A stretch of 64,000 nt of DNA. It comes from Aquibium sp. ELW1220. GTDB lineage: Bacteria; Pseudomonadota; Alphaproteobacteria; Rhizobiales; Rhizobiaceae. The stretch covers positions 1 through 64,000 of the forward strand of contig NZ_JAOAOQ010000005.1 of NCBI RefSeq assembly GCF_030398385.1. Direction: 5' to 3'. Of the stretch, positions 36,801 to 44,107 are shown one piece after another. The notes below the pieces were generated by a model. The model made no database searches and was not told the DNA's origin. It saw only the letters and a list, made by a program, of their open reading frames with translations. The position numbers and the translations under genes were made by a program. Position 1 is the first letter of the stretch. Each line of letters opens with the position of its first letter.

Positions 36801-37040
36801 GCCAATCTCGACGGCTACATGCTGCCCTCGATCGGCGATGCGCCGCTGGCAATGGCGAGTTTTGCGCTCGAGGATCTCGATCCCGGAGATCCTTTCGGTC
36901 CCCGCGGCACAGGCGAGCTCGGCCTGGCCGCGGTGTCGCCCGCCATCGCCAACGCCGTAGCCGACGCGACCGGCCACTGGCCGGCGATGGCGCCCCTCGA
37001 CCCCGAATGGATGCTCGACAGGCTGGGAGGCGCGGCATGA
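33876..37040 (+). CDS. Xanthine dehydrogenase family protein, FAD domain fused to molybdenum domain
   Basis: 1054 residues from a GTG that overlaps the previous stop (GTGA). Residues 1 to about 280 are a CoxM/XdhB-type FAD domain (RTLATIGGNVAGGTGCL near 105-120). From about 300 on is the molybdopterin domain with GGAFGGKDE, GAFRGFGANQMTYAVE and the catalytic Glu in GTGELGLAAVSPAIANAV. There is no frameshift or stop between the halves, and no iron-sulfur domain; that is supplied by the next gene. Usual bacterial layouts keep FAD and Mo chains separate. The likely reaction is hydroxylation of hypoxanthine, xanthine or a related purine. Confidence 0.85.
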   Translation: MTVTVRPSPGLRRPRTAQEALVMAAKPGARFVSGGTALQLDWARGEERPARLVDLGGIAALRGVSLDGGRLRIGALTSLAALLRDPQVGAGLPLLHAALQTTAGPAVRTLATIGGNVAGGTGCLIPALLALDATAVVATEEGQTVLPLASWLRRDRASPQLLEALLVPVQSAEARWTWRKVGLRAAFTPGVISAAGLLDIRDERVASARLAVGSGVVAPARLSGAEAMLAGAPLGSIDWTALHALLVIEIAASDDSFRSGRYRRIVAANALVHGLGGRPPGRFAAHNRQHSLTDVAAPDEVLLMRDSAGERWHVRPDGPGKIAGRLEYLTDRREAGMLVGRIKRAGMPHARIVSIDTAAAEALPGVAAVVTHRDIAGQNAFGIVVQDQPAFCFDKVRHRGDAVAAVAAVDAETAARALDLIEVVYEPLPLVEDPEAALAEDAPRVHDGGNLRTELGLTHGDVEAGFGAAAHIVEDVYVTPRQMHGFMETEGGHARVEPDGTLFVAAGGQHGGRDRMQLARILGRPEETIRVVTSPTGGAFGGKDELTVQPALALLALKSGKPVRLQLDRAESVLAGQKRNPMTIRMRTGCDAEGRLVAQEVEVLADAGAYASLGPGVLETALEHACGPYLVENVRTRGRLAYTNNGVCGAFRGFGANQMTYAVECQLDRLAVAAGLHPFAIRALNLRRPGMKGYLGQTVSGSERLDEMLAAAMADPLWTKPRGLSQDGSEILGTGWALAYQGNGLGTLPPDPAGGALRLAPDGAIEALYGLDEMGQGLLASIQGAVAQALGCARADVRPVTGDTGAAPDSGSTTASRGTYVVWRVAETTAKPLAQALCTAAGRLLGREAASLVVVPGGIAERGSNSGDLAISFADLARALPADELPFAATSFEFPKSDVFTGNARLIFAFGATLARVAVSRITGQLRVLDLNQHTAAGPMLDLAAYLGQLEGGGVQALGFTLTEDALMREGGHLAANLDGYMLPSIGDAPLAMASFALEDLDPGDPFGPRGTGELGLAAVSPAIANAVADATGHWPAMAPLDPEWMLDRLGGAA

Positions 37041-37540
37041 GCGGTCTCGACGGCATCGCCGTCTCCTTCCGGCTGAACGGCGAGGAGCGCAGCCTGATGG
37101 CCGCCGCGGACCGACGGCTGATCGACGTCCTGCGCGACGACATGGTCCTGACCGGCGCCAAGGAGGGCTGCGGCGTCGGCCGCTGCGGCGCCTGCACTGT
37201 GCTGCTCGACGGCGAGCCGGCCAATGCCTGCCTGCTGATGCTCTGGCAGTTCGAAGGCCGCGACGTCGTCACGCCCGAGGGGCTCGACGCGGAAACAGAC
37301 GCTGCGATCCTGCGGGAAGCTCTCGCGGCGGAAAACGCTTTCCAGTGCGGTTACTGCGCGCCGGGTTTCGTGATGGCTCTTCTTTCGCTGCTGCGCCGCA
37401 ATCCCGATGCGAACGAGGCCGACATCCGCGCCGGGCTCGAAGGCAACATCTGCCGCTGCACCGGTTATCATTCGATCCTGCGCGGCGCGCGCGCCGCCGC
37501 CGAGGCGCTTCGCCCCGCACGGGCCGGAGACCATCCATGA
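37037..37540 (+). CDS. Xanthine dehydrogenase family [2Fe-2S] subunit
   Basis: 167 residues. Plant-type ferredoxin cluster in EGCGVGRCGACTVLLDG plus NACLL, and the second cluster in QCGYCAPGF and CRCTGYHSI, as in CoxS/XdhA-type small subunits. ATGA overlaps on both sides couple it to the FAD-Mo chain and to the aldehyde dehydrogenase. No XdhC-type maturation factor follows within the window. Confidence 0.93.
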   Translation: MSGLDGIAVSFRLNGEERSLMAAADRRLIDVLRDDMVLTGAKEGCGVGRCGACTVLLDGEPANACLLMLWQFEGRDVVTPEGLDAETDAAILREALAAENAFQCGYCAPGFVMALLSLLRRNPDANEADIRAGLEGNICRCTGYHSILRGARAAAEALRPARAGDHP

Positions 37541-39039
37541 GCATCCATGTCAAGCCAGCGCAGCCTGGTGAGGCCGCGCGAGCCTTCCTCGGCCGCCCCG
37601 ACAAGCAGATCCTGATCGGCGGTACCTGGCGCGGCGCGTCGGACGGCGCGCGCTTCGAGACTTTCGATCCGGCAAACGGCGCGCTCTTGGCACGGCTGGC
37701 GCAAGGAACCGAGGCGGACGCGGACGATGCCGTCGCCGCCGCCCGCGCTGCCTTCGAGAGCGATGCTTGGCGCGGCATGACCCCATCCTCGCGCGGCAAG
37801 CTGCTCTGGCGCATCGCCGACCTCATCGACCGTCATGCCGACGAACTTGCGGAACTCGAAACGCTCGACCAGGGCAAGCCTTTGAAGACGGCGCGATTCG
37901 GCGAAGTACCGGCATCGGCCGAGCAGTTCCGGTATTTCGCCGGCTACGCGACGAAGATCCTGGGTTCGACGATCCCCACGTCGATCGCGCATCAACCGGC
38001 CGGCCGGAAGATATTCGCCTACACCAGCCGCGAGGCGATCGGCGTCGTCGCCGCCATCACGCCCTGGAACTCGCCGCTGCTGATGGCCGCCATGAAGCTC
38101 GCCCCCGCGCTGGCCGCAGGCTGCACCGTCGTGCTCAAGCCCGCCGAGGAAACCTCGCTGACGGCGCTGCGGCTGGGCGAACTCCTGGTCGAGGCCGGCC
38201 TCCCGGCGGGCGTCGTCAACATCGTCACCGGCCTAGGCGAGACCGTCGGTGCGGCGCTGACGGCCCATCCCGGGGTCGACAAGGTCGCCTTCACCGGCTC
38301 GACCGAGGTCGGCAAGCTCATCGTGGGGGCGGCGCGCGGCAACCTGAAGAAGCTGACGCTGGAACTGGGCGGCAAGTCACCGGCCATCGTTCTGCGGGAC
38401 GCAGAGATGGAACTCGCCATTCCCGGCATAGCGCGTGGCATCTTCGCCAATGCCGGCCAGGTCTGCGTCGCCGGCTCGCGCGTCTATGCGCATCGGTCGG
38501 TGTTCGAGAGGCTGGTCGAGGGTCTGGGGAACGAAGCAGCGTCGCTGCGTCTCGGCCACGGCCTGCATGCCGACACCGACCTCGGGCCTCTCGTCAGCGC
38601 CGGCCAGGCCTCGCGCGTCGCCGCCTATGTCGAGGAGGGTTCGGCGGAGGGCGCGGAGATCGTCGCAGGCGGCGTCCGTGACGGCGCCTTCTTCACACCG
38701 ACGGTGGTCACTGGCGCGACGCCTGCGATGCGGATGATGCGCGAAGAAATCTTCGGGCCGGTCGTCGCCGTCACGCCCTTCGAGAGCGTGGAGGAAGCGC
38801 TGGCGCTGGCCAACGACACGCCCTACGGGTTGGCGGCCAGCGTCTGGACGTGCGACCTTTCCGCCGCACACCGCACCGCTGCCAGCATCCGCGCAGGTAC
38901 GGTCTGGATCAACTGCCACTCCTACTTCTCACCCGAACTGCCGAAGGGCGGCCACAAACAATCCGGCTGGGGATACGAGAACGGCGCGCAGGGTCTCGAC
39001 AACTATCTCGAGACGAAGACCGTCTGCGCTTTGATGTGA
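37537..39039 (+). CDS. NAD(P)-dependent aldehyde dehydrogenase
   Basis: 500 residues. Catalytic Cys310 (GQVCVAGSRVY) and Glu276 (LELGGKSP), with the cofactor segment TPWNSPLLMAAMKLAPAL. It is the last gene of the rightward purine operon. It could oxidise the aldehyde made by the GMC enzyme or released by N-dealkylation. The betaine/gamma-aminobutyraldehyde-type pattern does not fix the substrate. Confidence 0.92.
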   Translation: MSIHVKPAQPGEAARAFLGRPDKQILIGGTWRGASDGARFETFDPANGALLARLAQGTEADADDAVAAARAAFESDAWRGMTPSSRGKLLWRIADLIDRHADELAELETLDQGKPLKTARFGEVPASAEQFRYFAGYATKILGSTIPTSIAHQPAGRKIFAYTSREAIGVVAAITPWNSPLLMAAMKLAPALAAGCTVVLKPAEETSLTALRLGELLVEAGLPAGVVNIVTGLGETVGAALTAHPGVDKVAFTGSTEVGKLIVGAARGNLKKLTLELGGKSPAIVLRDAEMELAIPGIARGIFANAGQVCVAGSRVYAHRSVFERLVEGLGNEAASLRLGHGLHADTDLGPLVSAGQASRVAAYVEEGSAEGAEIVAGGVRDGAFFTPTVVTGATPAMRMMREEIFGPVVAVTPFESVEEALALANDTPYGLAASVWTCDLSAAHRTAASIRAGTVWINCHSYFSPELPKGGHKQSGWGYENGAQGLDNYLETKTVCALM

Positions 39040-39196
39040 CATCTTCACCCGCGTCGGCGACCGCCTTCGATTTTCGGACCGAAGTCCAGCGTCTGCGGCG
39101 GGGAAATGGCGTCTTTCGTTGAGCCTATACGGACCCGCTTCCTTCGTGTCCTTCAGCGGGGGGACCGTTGCTCTGCCATTGGCCGGCGGATCGACC

Positions 39197-39229
39197 ATTT
39201 CATTCAATGAAATCCGAGCCGGAATGGTC
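39197..39229. repeat. Inverted repeats in the gap after the purine island
   Basis: ATTTCATT-C-AATGAAAT at 39197-39213 is a perfect 17-base palindrome. GACCATT (39193-39199) and AATGGTC (39223-39229) form a second, overlapping inverted pair. This looks like an operator or a short folding leader upstream of the small frame at 39347. The rest of the 39040-39346 gap shows nothing recognisable. Confidence 0.4.
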
Positions 39230-39346
39230 GGTGAGGCCGTCCCGTGAAAAAGACGGGCACACACCCGCCTTTACATGACGCTGCGTCAACGTTCCTGAAA
39301 GGCTTCTGTACTATACCGGACGTCACCAGCAGGGCAGGGGCCTAGT

Positions 39347-39571
39347 GTGGCGATGGGTAGAGCGGACATGATGACCTTGCAACCGGCCGTCCTCGAAGAC
39401 GTCCTCGACTCACTGGAAGCGGAACTGGCGAGCTTCAGCAACCCGGACATCCCGATCGGGGCATCGCAGGCCAGCCGACCCGTCCACGGCGAATTGCCAG
39501 TCTGCGCCAATGACGACCTGCCGGACGAGTCCTCCACCCATTTCGTCATCGCCGCCTATCGGGCCTGCTGA
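39347..39571 (+). CDS. Possible small acidic protein
   Basis: A 74-residue frame with a GTG start preceded by AGGGG; ATGs follow at 39368 and 39371. The N-terminal part (LQPAVLEDVLDSLEAELASF) would make an acidic amphipathic helix; the remainder has no recognised motif. It stands alone in a 635-base gap behind strong inverted repeats. It may be a real small gene or chance; no family was recognised. Confidence 0.35.
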   Translation: MAMGRADMMTLQPAVLEDVLDSLEAELASFSNPDIPIGASQASRPVHGELPVCANDDLPDESSTHFVIAAYRAC

Positions 39572-39674
39572 AACGGAGCCTCGGCCGCGGCGGACCGCGT
39601 CCGGCTCGCGGCAGCCTCGTGAAGCGCCCATGGCGCAGCGGGCGCTTCATCCAGTCACGGACCGGACGGCAGCG

Positions 39675-40496
39675 TCAGTTCGAGAACAGCCGGTTGGTCG
39701 AACTCGCCTCGATCAGGCGCCGTGTCACGCCGCCGAAGGCCCATTCGCGCAGCCGGCTGTGACCGTATCCACCGGATACGACGAGGTCGGCGCCCATCTC
39801 GAAAGCGGTCGTCGAGAGCGTGTCGCCGAATTCCTCGTCGGCGGGCATGAGACATTCCGAGCGCGCTTTCACGCCATGCGCCGCGAGGAATGCTACGACA
39901 TCGGCGAGGCTCTCGCGCGCGTGCGCCCGGTCGTCTTCCTCGACGGTCACGACATTCACCTCGTGTGCCGTCTTCAGGAAGGGCAGTGAGTCGACCACCG
40001 CACGCCTCGCCTCCCGCGTATCCTTCCAGGCCACGAGCAGACGGTCGCCCTTCAAAGCCGCCTGATTCCTCGTCGTGACGAGAACCGGCCGGCCGGCGGA
40101 CAGGATAAGCGCACCCAGATCGACGGCGCGGTAGCCGTCGCGTCCCTGATGTTCGTCGCGGGGGCCGGCGACGATCAGGTCGGCCAGTCGCGCCAGTTCC
40201 GTCAGGCTACGGGTCGGATCGCCGACCATTCCGCGGAAGGAGGAGTCGATACCGGCCATCTCCGCGAAGACGCGCGCGATCTCGTCGAGGCGCGCCTGGA
40301 TTTCCTCGGTCTCGCGCCGGATCAGTTCACCGGCCACGATTGCCCCGTCCATGGGAGCGACGGCCGGATGCGGCTGCGCGGCGCAATAGCCGATCAGCGC
40401 CGCATCGAAGCGGCGCGCGATTTCCTTGGCGAAGCGGATGCGCGGCTCGGTCGCGCCGTCGATGTCAATCTGGACGAGAATGCTGCGGTAGCTCAT
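39675..40496 (-). CDS. Universal stress protein, two-domain
   Basis: 273 residues with two UspA-like halves. The second keeps the nucleotide-binding pattern G-x2-G-x9-G (SGGYGHSRLREWAFGGVTRR near the C-terminus). The first half is more diverged (MSYRSILVQID at the start, VAGPRDEH in the middle). Such tandem Usp proteins are induced by stress or stationary phase. It is transcribed alone, divergent from the GntR regulator gene. Confidence 0.88.
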   Translation of the reverse strand: MSYRSILVQIDIDGATEPRIRFAKEIARRFDAALIGYCAAQPHPAVAPMDGAIVAGELIRRETEEIQARLDEIARVFAEMAGIDSSFRGMVGDPTRSLTELARLADLIVAGPRDEHQGRDGYRAVDLGALILSAGRPVLVTTRNQAALKGDRLLVAWKDTREARRAVVDSLPFLKTAHEVNVVTVEEDDRAHARESLADVVAFLAAHGVKARSECLMPADEEFGDTLSTTAFEMGADLVVSGGYGHSRLREWAFGGVTRRLIEASSTNRLFSN

Positions 40497-40614
40497 GGGA
40501 ATCTCCTTCCGGTTTGGCGCGAGAGGAGCACCGGGGGGACGTCTTCACATTGACACCGGTCAAACGTCCCGCGCCGGGCAGGATCGGGGCAAATGGCGTT
40601 CGCGGGATCGGTGG

Positions 40615-40622
40615 TGTATACA
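40615..40622. promoter_or_regulatory. TGTATACA operator candidate of the GntR regulator
   Basis: The eight-base palindrome TGTATACA lies 26 bases before the start codon of the GntR-family gene. Sites with a TGTATACA or TNGTATACNA core are common for FCD-type GntR proteins, which often regulate themselves. I found no second copy in the window. Confidence 0.4.
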
Positions 40623-40647
40623 TTCCGCGTCTGAACGAGGGGACACG

Positions 40648-41382
40648 ATGGACCAGTCGGCCAACACGCACGCCACAAGGGCGCTCATCGAGCTGCGCAA
40701 GAAGATCATTTCGGGCGACCTGCCGGGGGGCATGCGTCTGTTCGAAGTGCCGCTGGCAGAGGACCTGAAGATCTCGCGCACGCCGGTCCGCGAAGCCATG
40801 TCGAGGCTGGCTGAGGAAGGCCTGCTCGACCGCGTTCGCGGCGGCGGCTTCATCGTCCGCTCCTTCGCCATGTCGGACGTGATCGACGCCATCGAACTGC
40901 GCGGCGTGATGGAAGGCACCGCGGCGCGGCTCGCGGCCGAACGCGGCGTCGAGCCGGAGGCGCTCGCCAGCATCACCGAGTGCGTGCGGCTGCTGGATGC
41001 CTGCTTCGGCGCCGGGCCGGGCCAAGTCGACTTCGACGCCTACGAGATGCTCAACGCCCGCTTCCACCGCGAACTTGCCGCGCTCTGCGGCAGCGAGACC
41101 GTGCGCCGCGAGGTCGAGCGCGCCTCGCGCCTGCCCTTTGCCTCGCCGTCCGCCTTCCTGCCCAACCGCGCCGACATCGACGCCTTCCGCCGTTCGCTGA
41201 CCGGTGCGCAGGAGCAGCATCGCGCCATCGTGTCGGCGATCGCCGGACGCGAGGGCTGCCGCGCCGAGGCGCTGGCGCGGGAGCACGCCCGCACGGCCCG
41301 CCACAATCTCGAATACATCCTGGTGAAGGACCGCAGCCTGATCAAGCGCGTCCCGGGCCTGGCGCTGGTGGTCGCAGGCTGA
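40648..41382 (+). CDS. GntR-family (FCD) transcriptional regulator
   Basis: 244 residues. The winged helix is at residues 10-75 (LPGGMRLFEVPLAEDLKISRTPVREAMSRL), followed by an all-helical FCD ligand domain (AIELRGVMEGTAARLAAERG). The ATG at 40648 follows AGGGGACA. It does not lie inside an operon; its targets could be the purine island 1 kb upstream or remote genes. FCD proteins usually sense organic acids. Confidence 0.9.
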   Translation: MDQSANTHATRALIELRKKIISGDLPGGMRLFEVPLAEDLKISRTPVREAMSRLAEEGLLDRVRGGGFIVRSFAMSDVIDAIELRGVMEGTAARLAAERGVEPEALASITECVRLLDACFGAGPGQVDFDAYEMLNARFHRELAALCGSETVRREVERASRLPFASPSAFLPNRADIDAFRRSLTGAQEQHRAIVSAIAGREGCRAEALAREHARTARHNLEYILVKDRSLIKRVPGLALVVAG

Positions 41383-41394
41383 GGCCAGAAGGCC

Positions 41395-42984
41395 TCATGC
41401 CGCGTCGCGCACCTGGTAATCCTTGATCGCTGCGAAGCGGATCTGCTTCCAGCGGTCGGCCTCGTAATTGAGCCCGAACTCGTGCGGGGCGAGGAACACC
41501 GGATCGTTGTCGAGATCGCGCGCGATGTCGCCGCGATGGCTCTCGACGAAGCGCTCGAGCTCCGCCTTCGTGTCGGCCGAGATCCAGCGGCACACGGAGA
41601 AGCGCGCCATCTCGAACTCGACGGGCAGCCCGTATTCGGCGTTGAGCCGCTCCTTCAGCACGTCGATCTGCAGCGCGCCGACGACGCCGACGATGGCCGG
41701 TGATCCGTCTTCGGGCGAAAACAGCTGCACGACGCCCTCCTCGGCCATCTGCTGCAGCGCGTCCTTCAGCTTCTTGGCCTTCATGGGATCGCCGAGCCGG
41801 ACACGGCGCAGGATCTCGGGCGCGAAATTCGGCACGCCTCGGAACAGGAACTCCTCGCCTTCCGTCAGCGTATCGCCGATCCTGAGCGTGCCGTGGTTGG
41901 GGATGCCCACCACGTCGCCCGCATAGGCCTCGTCCGCGGTGATGCGCGAGCGGGCGAAGAAGAACTGCGGCGCCGAGAGGCTCATGGGCTTGCCTGTGCG
42001 CACGAGCTTCGCCTTCATGCCGCGCTTCAGTTCGCCGGAGCAGACCCGGACGAAGGCGATACGGTCGCGGTGGTTGGGATCCATGTTGGCCTGGATCTTG
42101 AAGACGAAGGCACTCATCGCAGGTTCGGTGGCCTCCACCGTGCGCGTGTCCGCTTCCTGCGCCCGCGGCGGCGGCGCCCAGTCGCCCAGCGCCTCGATCA
42201 GGTCGCGCACGCCGAAATTGCGCAGGGCGGAGCCGAAGAAGACCGGGGTCAGGTGGCCCTCGCGGAAGGCGGCGAGGTCGAAGGGCCGGCAGGCTTCGCG
42301 GGCGAGCTCCAGCTCCTCGATGAAGGTCTCGCGCTCGTTCTCCGGAAGCAGGCCGGCGACCCGGTTGGAGTCGGGGCCGTTTACCTTTGTGCGCTCCGCT
42401 TCTGCGTCGCCATGGCGGATGGCGTTCTGGGCCAGGTGGTAGGTGCCGGAGAAGGTCTTGCCCTGGCCGATCGGCCAGGTGACGGGCGCTGTGTCGAGCG
42501 CCAGCTTTTCCTCGATCTCGTCAAGGATCTCGAAGGTGTTGCGCGCTTCGCGGTCCATCTTGTTGACGAAGGTCACGATCGGAATGTCGCGCAGGCGGCA
42601 GACCTCGAACAGCTTCAACGTCCGCGGCTCGATACCCTTGGCAGCGTCGATCACCATGACGGCGCTGTCGACCGCCGAGAGCGTGCGATAGGTGTCGTCG
42701 GCGAAATCCTCGTGGCCGGGCGTGTCGAGCAGGTTGAAGACGTTGTCGCCATACTCGAACGTCATCACCGAGGTGACGACCGAGATGCCGCGCTCGCGCT
42801 CGATCTTCATCCAGTCGGAGCGGGTCTGGATCTTGTCCTTCTTGGCCTTCACCTCGCCGGCGAGCTGGATCGCGCCGCCGAACAGGAGCAGCTTTTCGGT
42901 CAGCGTGGTCTTGCCGGCGTCCGGGTGCGCGATGATCGCGAAGGTGCGGCGGCGCGCGACCGCCTGTTCGATGCTGTCTGCCAT
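41395..42984 (-). CDS. prfC: Peptide chain release factor 3
   Basis: A 529-residue GTPase that recycles release factors RF1 and RF2 after translation termination. G1 is AHPDAGKTTLTEKLL, G3 DTPGHEDFADD and G4 NKMDRE. RF3-specific segments follow, such as QTRSDWMKIERERGISV and ARFSVCRWISAD. The ATG at 42984 gives the usual N-terminus; the 15-codon extension upstream is not family-like. It converges on the GntR gene with a 12-base gap. This is a housekeeping gene. Confidence 0.96.
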   Translation of the reverse strand: MADSIEQAVARRRTFAIIAHPDAGKTTLTEKLLLFGGAIQLAGEVKAKKDKIQTRSDWMKIERERGISVVTSVMTFEYGDNVFNLLDTPGHEDFADDTYRTLSAVDSAVMVIDAAKGIEPRTLKLFEVCRLRDIPIVTFVNKMDREARNTFEILDEIEEKLALDTAPVTWPIGQGKTFSGTYHLAQNAIRHGDAEAERTKVNGPDSNRVAGLLPENERETFIEELELAREACRPFDLAAFREGHLTPVFFGSALRNFGVRDLIEALGDWAPPPRAQEADTRTVEATEPAMSAFVFKIQANMDPNHRDRIAFVRVCSGELKRGMKAKLVRTGKPMSLSAPQFFFARSRITADEAYAGDVVGIPNHGTLRIGDTLTEGEEFLFRGVPNFAPEILRRVRLGDPMKAKKLKDALQQMAEEGVVQLFSPEDGSPAIVGVVGALQIDVLKERLNAEYGLPVEFEMARFSVCRWISADTKAELERFVESHRGDIARDLDNDPVFLAPHEFGLNYEADRWKQIRFAAIKDYQVRDAA

Positions 42985-43120
42985 GGATGACGATGTCCGT
43001 TGATGCGCGGGCTTATAGCGGCGCAGCACCGGGGTGTCGAACGGGAATTTCCGGCTTCGGTTGGCCGGGGCCAGCCAGACCGCCGTCCCGAAGGGCGGCG
43101 ACAGGCGCGACGATCCCGCT

Positions 43121-43549
43121 TCAGTTCAGGCTACCCTCGACATGGTCGAGAATGGCGGACCATCCTTCCTCGTGACCCCGGCGCGATCCTTCGCTGTGGA
43201 ACTTCACCTGGTGAAGCGTAATCTCCGTCATGCCCGGGGTCGGCTCGGCAAGGTCGAGCGTCACGACGCTGCCTTCGGGCGAATGCGGGGACTCCCAAGT
43301 AAAGGCGATGCGGGAATGCGGGTCGATTTCGAGATAGGTGCCGGTGTGCGGTACCTCCCGGTCGACTGTCGCCATCACGATCAGGAACTTGCCGCCCTTT
43401 ACGGCATCCGTTTCGACCCTGGGGGCGGCGAGCCCGTCCCTGGCCGTGCGCATGAACATCGCGAGCTTGGCCGGCGTCAGCCACGCCTCGAAGATCTTTT
43501 CACGTGGCGCGGCGATCGTCCGTTTCACCGTCAGTTCCAGTTCGTTCAT
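43121..43549 (-). CDS. SRPBCC (AHSA1-type) domain protein
   Basis: 142 residues with the AHSA1 pattern: RTIAAPREKIFEAWLTPAKL at the start, GGKFLIVM, GTYLEIDPHSRIAFTWE and a C-terminal helix with GHEEGWSAILDHVEGSL. It has a hydrophobic ligand-binding fold without known enzyme activity. Its start overlaps the ArsR gene stop (ATGA); ArsR-SRPBCC pairs are a common two-gene unit in proteobacteria. Confidence 0.9.
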   Translation of the reverse strand: MNELELTVKRTIAAPREKIFEAWLTPAKLAMFMRTARDGLAAPRVETDAVKGGKFLIVMATVDREVPHTGTYLEIDPHSRIAFTWESPHSPEGSVVTLDLAEPTPGMTEITLHQVKFHSEGSRRGHEEGWSAILDHVEGSLN

Positions 43550-43878
43550 CGGTCGTCCTCCGACAGGATCATTTGTTCCAGCGCCGAAAGACGCAGGTCC
43601 CAGATCGATTTGAGCTCCGCAAACCAGGCTTCGGTCCGCGTCAGCGGTTCCAGTTCGGCGGCAATGAAATGCTCGCGGCCCAAGGTTCGTCGCGTCACCA
43701 GTCCCGCCTCCTCCAGCACCTTGATGTGCTTGGAGACGGCATTCAGCGACATCTCGAAATGGCTCGCGAGCGATGTCACCCGCAGGGCACCTTCCTGCAC
43801 GAGAAGCGTCAGGATCCTGCGCCGCGTGGTGTCTCCGGCGGCCTTGAGAATCCGTGAAAGGCGCTCGTCGTCGTCCAT
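43546..43878 (-). CDS. ArsR-family transcriptional regulator
   Basis: 110 residues, a single winged-helix domain: RILKAAGDTTRRRILTLL, then VTSLASHFEMSLNAVSKHIKVLEEAGLV. The cysteine metal site of metal-sensing ArsR proteins is absent, as in the ArsR members paired with SRPBCC proteins. The gene is first in the pair and probably represses its own operon through the palindromes just upstream. Confidence 0.92.
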   Translation of the reverse strand: MDDDERLSRILKAAGDTTRRRILTLLVQEGALRVTSLASHFEMSLNAVSKHIKVLEEAGLVTRRTLGREHFIAAELEPLTRTEAWFAELKSIWDLRLSALEQMILSEDDR

Positions 43879-43898
43879 TCATTCACCCATAAGGTTGA

Positions 43899-43929
43899 AT
43901 ATACTGTATATCGTCAATAGTCAACTATT
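43899..43929. promoter_or_regulatory. Twin palindromes upstream of the ArsR-SRPBCC pair
   Basis: ATATAC-T-GTATAT (43899-43911) and AATAGT-CA-ACTATT (43916-43929) lie 20-50 bases before the ArsR start codon, in an AT-rich patch that also holds TTGACT on the minus strand. They are probable autoregulatory operators overlapping the promoter. Confidence 0.55.
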
Positions 43930-44040
43930 CGGATGAATAATATCACGGCGCGCTTTGGGCAACGACGGCCCTTCGATGGAAGGGCGAAACACCCGATGCC
44001 GTTTGCACCTTTACGTCTCCGCCCGATCGGGACACAGTCC

Positions 44041-44060
44041 GCAGCGCAGCGCAGCGCAGC
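44041..44060. repeat. Four tandem GCAGC units
   Basis: Four perfect copies of the five-base unit GCAGC, followed by a degenerate copy, lie 48 bases upstream of the hydrolase start codon. They are in non-coding DNA, so length changes could affect expression but not reading frame. Confidence 0.5.
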
Positions 44061-44107
44061 GCCGCGCCCTTGCCAGCGGCACCGTTGACCCACCGGAGAA
44101 TCCGCAC

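Noticed and set aside
34746-36977. A 743-codon minus-strand frame opposite the FAD-Mo xanthine-dehydrogenase-type gene
   Set aside because: Antisense artefact of high GC; the plus-strand frame has all catalytic motifs.
39242-39256. Terminator for the aldehyde dehydrogenase operon (CCGTC...GACGG with A-run)
   Set aside because: The stem is only five base pairs and the A-run lies inside the loop, so it does not have terminator form.
44041-44060. GCAGC tandem copies as a phase-variation tract
   Set aside because: Only four units, outside a coding frame and 48 bases from the start codon; recorded as a repeat but not as evidence of phase variation.
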